DNA from: Streptomyces sp. RKND-216
GTDB taxonomy: Bacteria; Actinomycetota; Actinomycetes; Streptomycetales; Streptomycetaceae
Direction of reading: 5' to 3'
Length of the DNA: 64,000 nucleotides
Assembly (NCBI RefSeq): GCF_004795255.1
Contig: NZ_SSBQ01000002.1
Span: forward strand, 3,181,501-3,245,500
Position numbers and translations under genes: made by a program. The notes beneath the pieces are model-generated. The model was not told where the DNA came from, did not search any database, and worked only from the letters and a program-made list of their open reading frames with translations. Shown piece by piece: positions 33,342-41,297 of the stretch; position 1 is the stretch's first letter; each line of letters opens with the position of its first letter.

Positions 33342-34193
33342 TCAGCCGGACTCGATGGGGCGGGCGATCGAATTCCAGAGCGAGTCGAACCATCTCTGGG
33401 AGGAGACGACGAAGGCGGCGTCCTGCGCGTCCCGGCTGTCCGGCCCGGACGAGGAGCGGAAGAGGAGGGAGTCGATGCCGAGCACGTCGTAGATCCTCGC
33501 CTCGCCGCCCTCGAGGATGACCGTCTCGGGGACGACTTCGTAGTACCCGATCAGGGACTCGGTGCCGTTGAGGAGGTACAGCTTGTGCATGGGGGTGAGC
33601 GGGACGCTGCGGAACTCCAGCGCGACCTCGGGGACGTGACCTCTCAGGTGCAGCGAGTTCAGGCCCATGGCCAAGGTGTCGTGGCAGGTGTTCATGATGC
33701 CGCGCAGGCGTTCCAGCGGCCTGGTGTCGCCCGGGTCGTCGATCAGGCTGGGCAGGGCGAGGCGGGTGTCGATGGCGGGCACCATGACCCGCAGGGCGAT
33801 CGACCGGGGGGTGAGCGCGCCGGCTCTCACGCCCAGGTAGGCGACGGCGAGAGCTTCGTGCAGGGTCTCCGCGGTGAGGGAGAAGCTGTCGATCGTGACG
33901 TGTTCGGCTTCGAAGGCCGCGCGGATGCGATCCGGGAGGAGGACGCCGGCGGTCTGCGGAGCAGGCGCGGACGGCGGGGGCTCGTTCACCGTGGCCGGGG
34001 CGCCGCGGCCGAGGGTGACCAGGCCCTCGTCCTCGAGCGTGGTCAGCGCCTGCCGGATCACGTTGCCGCTCACGCCGAACTCGGCCGCGAGGTCGGCCCG
34101 CTTGGGCAGCGAGTCGCCGGGGGCCACCACACCGCTGGTGATGCGCTCGCGCAGCATGGCGGCGACGGTCAGGGACGTGCTCTGGGAGCTCAC
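33342..34193 (-). CDS. GntR-family transcriptional regulator (paralogue 3)
   Basis: The 283-aa protein starts at GTG 34193, chosen because a TACGGT -10 lies six bases upstream, as in the paralogues at 896 and 2480; the open frame runs to 34310 but this would include the operator-like repeats. The GntR winged helix spans residues ~5-70 (L-R-E-R-I-T-S-G-V-V-A-P-G-D-S-L-P-K-R-A-D-L). The C-terminal domain shares R-V-M-V-P, D-D-P-G-D-T-R-P, Y-L-L-N-G-T-E and W-F-D-S-L-W-N-S-I-A-R-P with the other two. It heads an operon with APH and HAD genes and probably controls it. Confidence 0.87.
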   Translation of the reverse strand: MSSQSTSLTVAAMLRERITSGVVAPGDSLPKRADLAAEFGVSGNVIRQALTTLEDEGLVTLGRGAPATVNEPPPSAPAPQTAGVLLPDRIRAAFEAEHVTIDSFSLTAETLHEALAVAYLGVRAGALTPRSIALRVMVPAIDTRLALPSLIDDPGDTRPLERLRGIMNTCHDTLAMGLNSLHLRGHVPEVALEFRSVPLTPMHKLYLLNGTESLIGYYEVVPETVILEGGEARIYDVLGIDSLLFRSSSGPDSRDAQDAAFVVSSQRWFDSLWNSIARPIESG

Positions 34194-34199
34194 TGATCG

Positions 34200-34209
34200 A
34201 CCGTACAAC
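34200..34209 (-). promoter_or_regulatory. Leaderless promoter of third GntR gene
   Basis: On the minus strand GTTGTACGGT gives a -10 of TACGGT (34200-34205), six bases before the GTG at 34193. It matches the promoters at 879-895 and 2464-2473 in motif and spacing. Confidence 0.5.
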
Positions 34210-34218
34210 GCGGGCGGT

Positions 34219-34300
34219 GAGTTGGGGAGTTGTTGGACGTTGTTCGAGGCGAACTGTTTTCGACCTCGTGCCAACTGGGAAGAAGTTGGGCAGAGTTGGT
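34219..34300. promoter_or_regulatory. Cluster of GTTGG/CCAAC elements, candidate GntR operators
   Basis: GTTGG occurs at 34221, 34232, 34285 and 34295 and its complement CCAAC at 34271, several within AGTTGG. They lie between the GntR promoter and the divergent small membrane gene at 34433, so they could mediate control of both. Density is well above chance in this GC-rich DNA. Binding is inferred. Confidence 0.5.
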
Positions 34301-34432
34301 CGATGTTCATCAGTAACTCGCGGGAGGACGACGAAGTTCTCCGCCGATGGCCCTCGGGCTCAAGGGTTCCACCCCGTCAAGGTCCGCGTCCGGGCCGCGC
34401 AGTGGTCCGGATTCTCCCGGAGGGAGAACGCC

Positions 34433-34612
34433 ATGCCCGTCCTCGCGATGCTCTTCGCCGTCTTCGTCGTCGCCTTCGAGGAACTCGTGGAGTGGCGCTT
34501 CGGCGTCGCCGGAGTCTTCGCGCTCGTGCTGCTGAGCATCGGCTGGCACGCGAAGAACGTCACGTGCAGCTGTGTGGGCGCCGTGGTGCTCACTCTGCTG
34601 CTCGTGCACTGA
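34433..34612 (+). CDS. Small two-TM membrane protein
   Basis: This 59-aa hydrophobic protein has two helices: residues ~3-20 (L-A-M-L-F-A-V-F-V-V-A-F) and ~24-40, then a Cys pair (C-S-C) and a third short hydrophobic end. GGAGGGAGAA lies just before ATG 34433, a strong ribosome-binding site. Family unknown. It is divergent from the GntR-APH-HAD operon and shares its repeat-rich control region. Confidence 0.65.
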   Translation: MPVLAMLFAVFVVAFEELVEWRFGVAGVFALVLLSIGWHAKNVTCSCVGAVVLTLLLVH

Positions 34613-34853
34613 GTGTCACCGTATGGTCGCTCCCCGGAACAGGTCGACTTGACGTACCCCGGCGAGGGGCGTGGACTGTAAGCGGTTTACGTGCTTGGGA
34701 CCTCAGGCACCCGCGGGAGCGACCTTCGGGTCGCACTCGGACCGGTGTGCCGCCCGGCGCGCTCCCGCCGCTCTCCGAACGTCACCGTCCCGGCTGAGCA
34801 CCGCAGAAGCGCCCGATGCCGCCGCAGGCGGCGAACCACGGAAGGAGCCGGAC
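34613..34853 (+). promoter_or_regulatory. Promoter/leader region with two hairpins before DUF5133 gene
   Basis: In this 241-bp gap, TTGACG (34649-34654) may be a -35. GCGACC-TTCG-GGTCGC (34719-34734) is a perfect UUCG-tetraloop hairpin and GCCGCC-GCA-GGCGGC (34818-34832) is a second hairpin about 20 bases before the start codon, close to the ribosome-binding site. A structured 5' leader is likely. Confidence 0.5.
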
Positions 34854-35081
34854 ATGCTGATGGCTCACCCCGCGGTCCTGGAGAAGCTGGTCGAGCAGTA
34901 CGAGACGCTGCGCGCGCTGCACGCCGAGGAGGGCAGCGACAAGGCACGGCAGCGCCTGGACGACGTGTCGTACACGCTGTGCATCGCGACCGGCACGCAG
35001 GACATCGACGCCGCGTTGATCGCGGCGCGGCACCACCTGCCCGGCGCGCGCCCGGAGGACGACTCGGTGCTGGAGCACTGA
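34854..35081 (+). CDS. DUF5133-family small protein
   Basis: This 75-aa soluble protein begins M-L-M-A-H-P-A-V-L-E-K-L-V-E-Q-Y-E-T-L and contains Y-T-L-C-I-A-T-G-T, the recognisable DUF5133 pattern of Streptomyces. GGAAGGAG six bases before ATG 34854 supports the start. Function unknown; paralogues are common and often sit near small regulatory or stress genes. A structured leader precedes it. Confidence 0.85.
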   Translation: MLMAHPAVLEKLVEQYETLRALHAEEGSDKARQRLDDVSYTLCIATGTQDIDAALIAARHHLPGARPEDDSVLEH

Positions 35082-35126
35082 TCGCGGGGAAGTCTGGAAA
35101 CGGGCCGGCCGCATCGCCGTGCGCCG

Positions 35127-36380
35127 TCAGAAGACGTCCGGGCACCAGGGGCGGCGCGTGGTGCGGAAGAGCGCGTCGGCCTTCGCCGCCGCACCGGGCG
35201 TGTGTTCGACCACGCGCCCCAGGGCGGCCAGGCGGGTCGCCGTCTCGTCGCCCAGGTAGAGGGTGCCGAGTGCGGCGATGTCCATCGACAGGTCCGCGCC
35301 CTCCCCGGCGCGCGTGCACGCGGCGCCTTCCGGGCCGGTCTCCAGGCGGAACCTCCCGTCGGCGAGGCCGGTCTCGTCGTGCAGGTCGAGGACGAGGGTC
35401 CCGGGCACGGCGTACGTGCGGGCCGCCAGCATGCGCGGGACGTCCAGCGGGCGCAGCCAGAGGAAGTCGGCGTGCGCGTCGATGCGGGCGGCCCGGGGGT
35501 CCGGCAGCAGCAGCGGCAGCACGTCGTCGGGTGCGCGGTAGCCGGAGCGGAGCGTGGTGACCCAGTCGACGGACAACAGGAAGTGCCACAGCGCGCGTTC
35601 GGCCTGCGGAGTGGCGGCCTCCAGCTTGCCGACGCTGAGGGTGCAGTGCGGCAGCTTGTTGTGCCAGTTGTCGTGCTGGGCGGTGTACGTCACGGTGCCT
35701 TGCACGACGCCGTCGGTGTCGCGGAAGACGGCGCAGAACGGGGGCTCCCACTCGTCGTCGGGCCAGCGGAGTTCGCCGGTGTTCATCCGCCACCAGCGGT
35801 CGTTCCGGTCGATGACGCCCTGGCGGTGCGGCTGCACGCGGAAACGCTCGTGGAATTCCGGGGCCACGCGGCGGAACGCGTCCGGCTCGACCAAGTCGAC
35901 GCGTCCCTCGCCCTGAGGCGGCCCGGCGTAGCGGCGGTTCAGGCCGGTCCGGGGGACGTCGACCGTGAACTCGGTGGTCCAGGCGGCCGGGCCGAAACCG
36001 TGGTGCCCGTAGATCGGGTACTCGGCGGCGATCAGGGAGGCGACGGCGTCGCCGCGTTCCTTCGCCGCCGCCATGGCCTCGCCCATCATGCGGGTGAGCA
36101 GGCCGCGACGCCGGTGCGTGGGGGAGACGGTGACGTTGGTGACGGCACAGGACGGCAGCGCGGCACCGCCCGGCACGGTCAGCTGCTGCGGCATGGTGCG
36201 GAAGGTGCCCACGCAGCGGCCGCCGTCGAACGCGCCCTGGGTGCGGTCGACGGCCACCCCGCCGCCGCGCACCGCGATCTCCTCGTCCGTCAGCTCCTTG
36301 CCGTTCAGGAAGCCGACGTGGACCGCGCGGAACCAGGCGGGCAGGTCGTCGGCGGTGAGGGTCCGGATCTCGGGCGTCAT
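35127..36380 (-). CDS. Eis-like GNAT N-acetyltransferase
   Basis: The 417-aa protein fits the three-domain Eis family: an N-terminal GNAT (residues ~1-150; A-V-T-N-V-T-V-S-P-T-H-R-R-R-G-L-L-T, acetyl-CoA loop), a second GNAT-like domain, and a C-terminal SCP2-like domain (from ~residue 310, L-D-L-H-D-E...). The protein ends in P-D-V-F; the C-terminal carboxylate is catalytic in Eis. Eis proteins acetylate polyamines, aminoglycosides or proteins; the physiological substrate here is unknown. It appears monocistronic on the minus strand. Confidence 0.9.
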   Translation of the reverse strand: MTPEIRTLTADDLPAWFRAVHVGFLNGKELTDEEIAVRGGGVAVDRTQGAFDGGRCVGTFRTMPQQLTVPGGAALPSCAVTNVTVSPTHRRRGLLTRMMGEAMAAAKERGDAVASLIAAEYPIYGHHGFGPAAWTTEFTVDVPRTGLNRRYAGPPQGEGRVDLVEPDAFRRVAPEFHERFRVQPHRQGVIDRNDRWWRMNTGELRWPDDEWEPPFCAVFRDTDGVVQGTVTYTAQHDNWHNKLPHCTLSVGKLEAATPQAERALWHFLLSVDWVTTLRSGYRAPDDVLPLLLPDPRAARIDAHADFLWLRPLDVPRMLAARTYAVPGTLVLDLHDETGLADGRFRLETGPEGAACTRAGEGADLSMDIAALGTLYLGDETATRLAALGRVVEHTPGAAAKADALFRTTRRPWCPDVF

Positions 36381-36475
36381 GGCCACCACGCTAAGTGGGT
36401 GCTGACCAACGGCGCACGTCGTTTTCCGCCCGGCCACGGCGCGGAAGCGGCGACGGGCCGGCGGGCGGCGCGGTC

Positions 36476-37444
36476 TCAGAACGCGGCGCGGATCTCCCCG
36501 ACGCGCACGCCACCGCCCAGCAGCGGGCTGTCCGCGAGGCGGTCGAGGACCGGACCGGTGACGCCCAGTACGGCCAGGGCGCGGGCGAGCACGGGCCCCA
36601 GGGCGCGGACCGAACCGTCGTCGACCTTGAACGCCAGCGCGCGGCCGTCGGGCAGCGCCACCGCCTGCACGGCCTCCGCGCCCATCTTGGCCACCGTGCC
36701 CGGCACGTCCCGCATCACCCACGTGTCGTGCCGGCGGGTGCCCGCGACGTACTCGGGGTGGGCGCGCATGGCCGCCGCGACCCGTCCCTCGGGGGTGCCG
36801 TCGCCGGCCAGCACGAAGGTGCGGAAGGTGCGGGCCAGCGCGGTGAGCGACACGGCCATCAGCGGCGCGCCGCACCCGTCCACGCCCGTGTGGGCGACGG
36901 GTTCGCCGCCCAGGTCGGCCACCGTGCCGGCGACCAGTCTCTGGAGCGGGTGGCCGGGTGCGAGGTAGTCGTCCGTCGACCAGCCGTTGATCTTGCAGGC
37001 GGCCAGCATGGCGGTGTGCTTGCCGGAACAGTTCATCGCGACGCGGGTACGGGTGCCGCCCGCGGCGAGGCGGGCGTCCGCCTCCTCGCGGTCCAGCGGC
37101 AGGTCCGGCGGGCACCGGAGGTCGGACTCGGCCAGGCCGTGCTCGGCGAGCATCTTCTCCACCAGCTCCAGGTGGAAGCGCTCGCCGGAGTGGCTGGCCG
37201 CGGCGAGCGCGAGGCGTTCGCCGGCCAGGTCCAGGCCGGCCCGCAGGACGGCGGCCGCCTGGACCGGCTTGGTCGAGGAGCGCGGGAAGACCGGGGTGGT
37301 GACGTCACCCAGGGCGACGTCGACGGTGCCGTCGGCGGCGAGGGTGACGAGGGAGCCGCGGTGGTGGCCCTCGACGAAGCCGGAGCGGACGATCTCGGCG
37401 AGGATCGGGTGCGCGGGCGGCTGCTGCGCTGCGGGAGCGGTCAT
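36476..37444 (-). CDS. L-asparaginase (actinobacterial/rhizobial asparaginase II type)
   Basis: The 322-aa protein matches the asparaginase_II family: F-V-E-G-H-H-R-G-S-L, P-R-S-S-T-K-P-V-Q near residue 55, S-H-S-G-E, M-N-C-S-G-K-H-T-A-M and D-G-C-G-A-P. The S-S-T-K and Cys/Lys motifs are those of the zinc-containing Rhizobium-type enzyme, distinct from E. coli AnsA/B. It should hydrolyse L-asparagine to aspartate and ammonia in the cytoplasm. Start ATG 37444. It lies downstream of a hexanucleotide repeat tract. Confidence 0.9.
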   Translation of the reverse strand: MTAPAAQQPPAHPILAEIVRSGFVEGHHRGSLVTLAADGTVDVALGDVTTPVFPRSSTKPVQAAAVLRAGLDLAGERLALAAASHSGERFHLELVEKMLAEHGLAESDLRCPPDLPLDREEADARLAAGGTRTRVAMNCSGKHTAMLAACKINGWSTDDYLAPGHPLQRLVAGTVADLGGEPVAHTGVDGCGAPLMAVSLTALARTFRTFVLAGDGTPEGRVAAAMRAHPEYVAGTRRHDTWVMRDVPGTVAKMGAEAVQAVALPDGRALAFKVDDGSVRALGPVLARALAVLGVTGPVLDRLADSPLLGGGVRVGEIRAAF

Positions 37445-37720
37445 GGGCGGGGCCTCCGGGCGGTCCGCCCGGACCCGTCCGGGGTGACGGAGGGTGGGCG
37501 GTGTGCTGCGGGTTGTACGGTGCGTTCTGCGGGGACGCTCCTTACGGTAGCGGGTGCGCCGCCCTGGTCCGTGCGCCGGGCATCCTTTCCCGCCTCCTTC
37601 CTGTGGGCTCACCCGCACCCGCACCCGCACCCGCACCCGCGCCCGCACCCGCGCCCGCGTCCGTGCGCCCGCGCGCCCGGAGGGTGCGGAGGTGCGGCCC
37701 GTCAGCGGCTCAGAAAGTTC
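37445..37720. repeat. Intergenic region with ACCCGC hexanucleotide repeat
   Basis: Eight near-perfect ACCCGC/GCCCGC units occupy 37611-37658, between rsiG and the asparaginase gene, both on the minus strand. No gene is supported. The tract could vary by slippage and alter spacing upstream of the asparaginase promoter. Confidence 0.7.
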
Positions 37721-38332
37721 TCAGGCCAGGAGATCGTCGACATGCGCCTCGCCCTCGCGGTAGCGGCGGGCGATCTCGGCGCTGCAAGCGTCCGCCGTGC
37801 GGTGGAGGGCCTGTCGGCGGCCGGAGACCTGCTGCTCGTACCGGACCAGGCGGCCCATCGCGCCGTGCAGTTCGTCGTCGGTCCGGGCGGTGAGGTCGGA
37901 GAGTTCGACCTCGGCCAGCATCTCCTCCGCCAGCGCCCGGTACTCGGCGCGGTGCGGGGTGCCGACCGTGACGTGGCGGGCCGACTGGCGGTGCCGGGAA
38001 GGGGCGTCGACCAGGATCTCCGGCAGGAGGTCCAGCAGCGGCGAACCGGGCTCGGTGCGCCGGGCCAGTTCGGCGCGCAGGATGTCAATGCGGCCCTGGA
38101 GCAGCCGCCGCACATAGCTGAGGTCGGCCTCCTCGCGCTGGGCGGCGCGGCGCAGGTCGCGCAGCTCGGGGAGCGTGCGGCCGGTCAGCTCCGGCGGCTC
38201 TTCCTCACGCAGGGCCTCCCGGGCCGCCGCCGCGCGCTGTGCGGGCGGCAGGGAGGAGGCGGCCGAGGCGGGCGTACGGCCGGAGGGGGCCGACGTGCCC
38301 CCAGGAGCGCGTCCGGTTCCGGCTGAGTCCAT
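37721..38332 (-). CDS. rsiG: Anti-sigma-WhiG factor RsiG (c-di-GMP-binding)
   Basis: The 203-aa protein has a disordered N-terminus (~50 residues) and two antiparallel helices. Helix 1 carries E-x3-S-x2-R-x3-Q-x3-D (in [17 protein letters not shown]), the published c-di-GMP-binding signature of RsiG. Helix 2 carries [16 protein letters not shown], the second copy with His at the Gln position. RsiG bound to c-di-GMP sequesters the sporulation sigma factor WhiG. ATG 38332 has GAGGGGA upstream. It is divergent from dtd. Confidence 0.9.
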   Translation of the reverse strand: MDSAGTGRAPGGTSAPSGRTPASAASSLPPAQRAAAAREALREEEPPELTGRTLPELRDLRRAAQREEADLSYVRRLLQGRIDILRAELARRTEPGSPLLDLLPEILVDAPSRHRQSARHVTVGTPHRAEYRALAEEMLAEVELSDLTARTDDELHGAMGRLVRYEQQVSGRRQALHRTADACSAEIARRYREGEAHVDDLLA

Positions 38333-38497
38333 GGTGACGTCCCCTCGTGCCCTTTTGCCCGTGGTGCCACGGTACGCACCTCGTGTACGCATCCCGTACG
38401 CGCATCGTGCCACCGCGTGGCCGTCGCGCGCAGCGTTCGGCACCCATACGGCGGCACCCCGCCCGTCCGCGTCGGGCGGCACGGCATCATGGCGGGC

Positions 38498-38923
38498 ATG
38501 CGAGCAGTGGTGCAGAGAGTGGACGGCGCGCGCGTCGTCGTGGACGGCGAGACGGTCGGAGAGATCGTCGGCGAGGGCCTGTGCGTGCTGGTCGGGGTCA
38601 CGCACGACGACACAGCGGCGAAGGCGGCGCAACTCGCCCGCAAGCTGTGGTCCGTACGCATCCTCGACGGGGAGAAGTCGTGTTCGGATGCGGGCGCACC
38701 GCTGCTGGTGGTCAGCCAGTTCACTCTCTACGGTGACGCCCGGAAGGGGCGCCGGCCCACCTGGCAGGCTGCCGCGCCCGGTCCGGTCGCCGAGCCGCTG
38801 GTGGACGAAGTCGTCGCGCAGCTCCGCGCGTTGGGGGCGGAGGTGGCGACGGGCCGGTTCGGCGCGCAGATGAAGGTGTCGCTGACGAACGACGGCCCGT
38901 TCACCGTGCTCCTGGAGGTCTGA
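38498..38923 (+). CDS. dtd: D-aminoacyl-tRNA deacylase
   Basis: The 141-aa protein is a typical DTD: it starts M-R-A-V-V-Q-R-V, has the catalytic S-Q-F-T-L-Y-G-D near residue 76 and N-D-G-P-F-T near the end (family N-x-G-P-V/F-T, cross-subunit Gly-cisPro motif nearby). It removes D-amino acids (and glycine from tRNA-Ala) from mischarged tRNAs. ATG 38498 is chosen by homology. It is divergent from rsiG and convergent with the ygfZ-like gene. Confidence 0.95.
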   Translation: MRAVVQRVDGARVVVDGETVGEIVGEGLCVLVGVTHDDTAAKAAQLARKLWSVRILDGEKSCSDAGAPLLVVSQFTLYGDARKGRRPTWQAAAPGPVAEPLVDEVVAQLRALGAEVATGRFGAQMKVSLTNDGPFTVLLEV

Positions 38924-38945
38924 CAAGGTACGGCGCCCGGCGGCG

Positions 38946-39917
38946 TCAGGGGGCGACGACGACCTCCTGCGCCGCCGCGGTGGCGTCCTCCCCGGCGATC
39001 AGTGGGGCGTCCACCGGCACGTTCCGCTTGACCAGCGCCAGGGCGATCGGCCCGAGTTCGTGGTGACGGGCCGAGGTGGTGACGAAGCCCAGCTTCCGGC
39101 CCTCGACCCCTTCGGCTGCCAGCCGCACCGCGTCGCCGTGCTGCGGGATGCGCACCTCGCTGCCGTCCAGGTGCAGGAAGACCAGCCGCCGCGGCGGCTT
39201 CCCCAGGTTCTGGACGCGGGCGACGGTCTCCTGGCCGCGGTAGCACCCCTTCTGCAGGTGCACGGCGGAGCCGATCCAGCCGACCTCGTGCGGGATGGTG
39301 CGGTGGTCGGTCTCCATGCCGAGCCGCGGCCGGTGCGTCTCCACGCGCAGCGCCTCGTGCGCCAGTACGCCGACGGCGGGGCCGTGCGCCTCGGCGAACG
39401 ACTCCAGCGCCTCGCGGGGCAGGAACAGGTCCCGCCCGTGCGCGGTCTCGCGGGCGACGGCGTCGGCGGGGGTCTCCGCGATCGAACCGGCCGGCAGGTG
39501 CACGACGGCGTACGCGTCGGTGCGGTCGGCGGTCTCCACCCGGTAGAAGAACTTCATGGACTCCAGGTAGGCGAGGAGGTCGCCCTGGGTGCCCGGCTCG
39601 GTGTGCAGCCAGGTCGTCCCGCCGTCGTCGACCAGGTACAGCGCGTGTTCGACGTGACCGTGTGCGGAGAGGACGAGCGCCTCGGTGGCGTGCCCCGGCC
39701 GCAGGTCCTCCACGTACTGGGTGAGCAGCAGGTGCAGCCAGGTCAGCCGGTCGTCGCCGGTGACGGTGACCACGCCGCGGTGGGAGAGGTCGACGAATCC
39801 GGTGCCGTCGGCGAGGGCGCGCTGCTCGCGGAAGAGGTCGCCGTAGTGCGCGGCGACACCTTCGTCCGCGCCTTCGGCGGGGACGGCGCCGGGAAGGGAG
39901 AGGAGCGGGCTCTTCAT
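38946..39917 (-). CDS. ygfZ: Folate-binding YgfZ/GcvT-like protein
   Basis: The 323-aa protein has the signature K-G-C-Y-R-G-Q-E (around residue 228) with the conserved Cys, plus G-D-D-R-L-T-W-L-H and a GcvT-like fold. YgfZ/IBA57 proteins bind tetrahydrofolate and help assemble or repair Fe-S clusters in a subset of enzymes. Start ATG 39917. It follows nur by 10 bp in transcription order, so the two are probably co-transcribed. Confidence 0.92.
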   Translation of the reverse strand: MKSPLLSLPGAVPAEGADEGVAAHYGDLFREQRALADGTGFVDLSHRGVVTVTGDDRLTWLHLLLTQYVEDLRPGHATEALVLSAHGHVEHALYLVDDGGTTWLHTEPGTQGDLLAYLESMKFFYRVETADRTDAYAVVHLPAGSIAETPADAVARETAHGRDLFLPREALESFAEAHGPAVGVLAHEALRVETHRPRLGMETDHRTIPHEVGWIGSAVHLQKGCYRGQETVARVQNLGKPPRRLVFLHLDGSEVRIPQHGDAVRLAAEGVEGRKLGFVTTSARHHELGPIALALVKRNVPVDAPLIAGEDATAAAQEVVVAP

Positions 39918-39927
39918 GGCCCCCAGC

Positions 39928-40374
39928 CTACGGCCCGTCCTCGCCCTCCTGCGCGGCCCGGTTCCGGCACTTCTCACAGCGTCCGAAGATCGCGAAGTGC
40001 TTCATGTCCGTCTCGAACCCGAAGCGCTCGCGCAGCGCGGCCGTGAAGGGGTCGGCGACGGACAGCTCCGCCTCGATGACCTCGGTGCAGTCCCGGCACA
40101 CCAGGTGCATGTGGTGGTGCCGGTCCGCGAGGTGGTACGTCGGCGCGCCGTGCCCCAGGTGGGCGTGCGAGACCAGGCCCAGCTCCTCCAGCAGCTCCAG
40201 CGTGCGGTAGACCGTGGAGATGTTCACGCCGCCCGCGGTCCTCCGCACCTCGGCGAGGATGTCGTCGGGGGTGGAGTGCTCGAGCTTGTCCACGGCCTCC
40301 AGTACGAGCTGGCGCTGCGGGGTCAGCCGGTACCCGCGCGCCCTCAGATCGCTCTGCCAGTCGGTGGTCACCAC
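39928..40374 (-). CDS. nur: Nickel-responsive Fur-family regulator Nur
   Basis: The 148-aa Fur-family protein has an N-terminal winged helix (residues ~1-80: R-L-T-P-Q-R-Q-L-V-L-E-A-V, S-T-V-Y-R-T-L-E-L-L) and a dimerisation domain with H-H-H-M-H-L-V-C-R-D-C. It closely matches the S. coelicolor Nur sequence as I remember it (T-D-W-x-S-D-L-R, G-H-G-A-P-T-Y-H-L-A-D-R-H). Nur represses nickel uptake and the iron superoxide dismutase when nickel is plentiful. C-x-x-C pairs near residues 93 and 135 could bind structural zinc. GTG 40374 or the next GTG (40371) starts it. Confidence 0.9.
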   Translation of the reverse strand: MVTTDWQSDLRARGYRLTPQRQLVLEAVDKLEHSTPDDILAEVRRTAGGVNISTVYRTLELLEELGLVSHAHLGHGAPTYHLADRHHHMHLVCRDCTEVIEAELSVADPFTAALRERFGFETDMKHFAIFGRCEKCRNRAAQEGEDGP

Positions 40375-40445
40375 CCGCCCATTCTACGAGCCGCCGGGTG
40401 ACGGTCGCCCCCGTGCTCAGCCCGGGGCGGGGCGCTGGGGGCGGC

Positions 40446-41009
40446 CTACTTGAAGAAGGCGATGCCGTCGTCCGGGAGGTCCTTGAGGTCCTTCGCCCAC
40501 TCGCTGGGATCGACGACCTTCTTCAGGTGCGCGGACATGTACGGCCGCAGCGGCACCTCGGGGGTGGCCTTCTCGCCGACCCACATCAGGTCGCCCTTGA
40601 CGTAGCCGTAGAGCCGCTTTCCGCCGCTGTACTCGCCGGCGGACGCGGTGCGTGCGATGGCGTCGGTGGCCAGGTCGATCTGCGGCTTCTGGTCGGCCAG
40701 CTCGCCGTACCAGACCTCGGCGACACCCTGGTCGCGGATCATCACGGCCTCGACCTTGCGCTCGGCGTCGATGCGCCAGTAGCCGGTCTCGGTCTCCAGC
40801 GGGGCGGTCTTCTTCCCCTCGTCGTCGAGCACCCAGCTGTGCGAGACGTACTCCAGGAAGTCGCGCCCGTCGTGGGAGAAGGTGACCTCCTGGCCGAAGT
40901 TGCACTTGTCCGTGCCCGGGAATTCTGCGACGCCCGCACCGGTCCAGTTGCCGAGCAGGAAGGCGAGCGGAACCAGGTCCGGGTGCAGGTCGGAGGGAAT
41001 CTCGATCAT
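40446..41009 (-). CDS. Nitrobindin-like/FABP-family heme-binding protein (DUF1794)
   Basis: The 187-aa protein is a predicted ten-strand beta barrel with the G-N-W-T-G-A-G motif near residue 20 (family G-x-W-x-G-x-G) and a C-terminal M-S-A-H-L-K-K whose His is the likely proximal haem ligand. Nitrobindins bind ferric haem and isomerise peroxynitrite or bind NO. It lies beside nur and a 33-aa membrane protein gene on the same strand. Confidence 0.9.
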   Translation of the reverse strand: MIEIPSDLHPDLVPLAFLLGNWTGAGVAEFPGTDKCNFGQEVTFSHDGRDFLEYVSHSWVLDDEGKKTAPLETETGYWRIDAERKVEAVMIRDQGVAEVWYGELADQKPQIDLATDAIARTASAGEYSGGKRLYGYVKGDLMWVGEKATPEVPLRPYMSAHLKKVVDPSEWAKDLKDLPDDGIAFFK

Positions 41010-41055
41010 GGGAACCAGACGATCTGTGGTGAACGGATGCGGCGGAAAAGGGGGG

Positions 41056-41157
41056 TCAGCGCTGGCCCTGGTAGAGCTTCTTGACGACGAGAACCGTGAA
41101 GGCCAGGGTCCCGAGGCCCACCAGGACCATCAGGGTGGTGAAGAATGCGTGCAGCAC
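41056..41157 (-). CDS. 33-aa single-pass membrane microprotein
   Basis: From GTG 41157 the reading frame gives 33 residues: a hydrophobic helix (F-F-T-T-L-M-V-L-V-G-L-G-T-L-A-F-T-V-L) followed by a basic end, V-V-K-K-L-Y-Q-G-Q-R. GGAG lies eight bases before the start. The helix length, positive-inside end and ribosome-binding site support a real tail-in membrane peptide. It lies 46 bp before the nitrobindin-like gene and probably shares its transcript. Function unknown. Confidence 0.7.
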   Translation of the reverse strand: MLHAFFTTLMVLVGLGTLAFTVLVVKKLYQGQR

Positions 41158-41297
41158 GTCGGGCTCTCCTTGCGCGCTCTGTCGTGACGGGGCCGGCGCG
41201 GGCTCCGCGCCGGCCCCGAGTCTAGTCGCCGCCGCGGGCGGCCCGCCGGGCCGGTGCTGTGACGTGCACCGCCCGGCGGTGTGCCCTGGCGGGCGGC

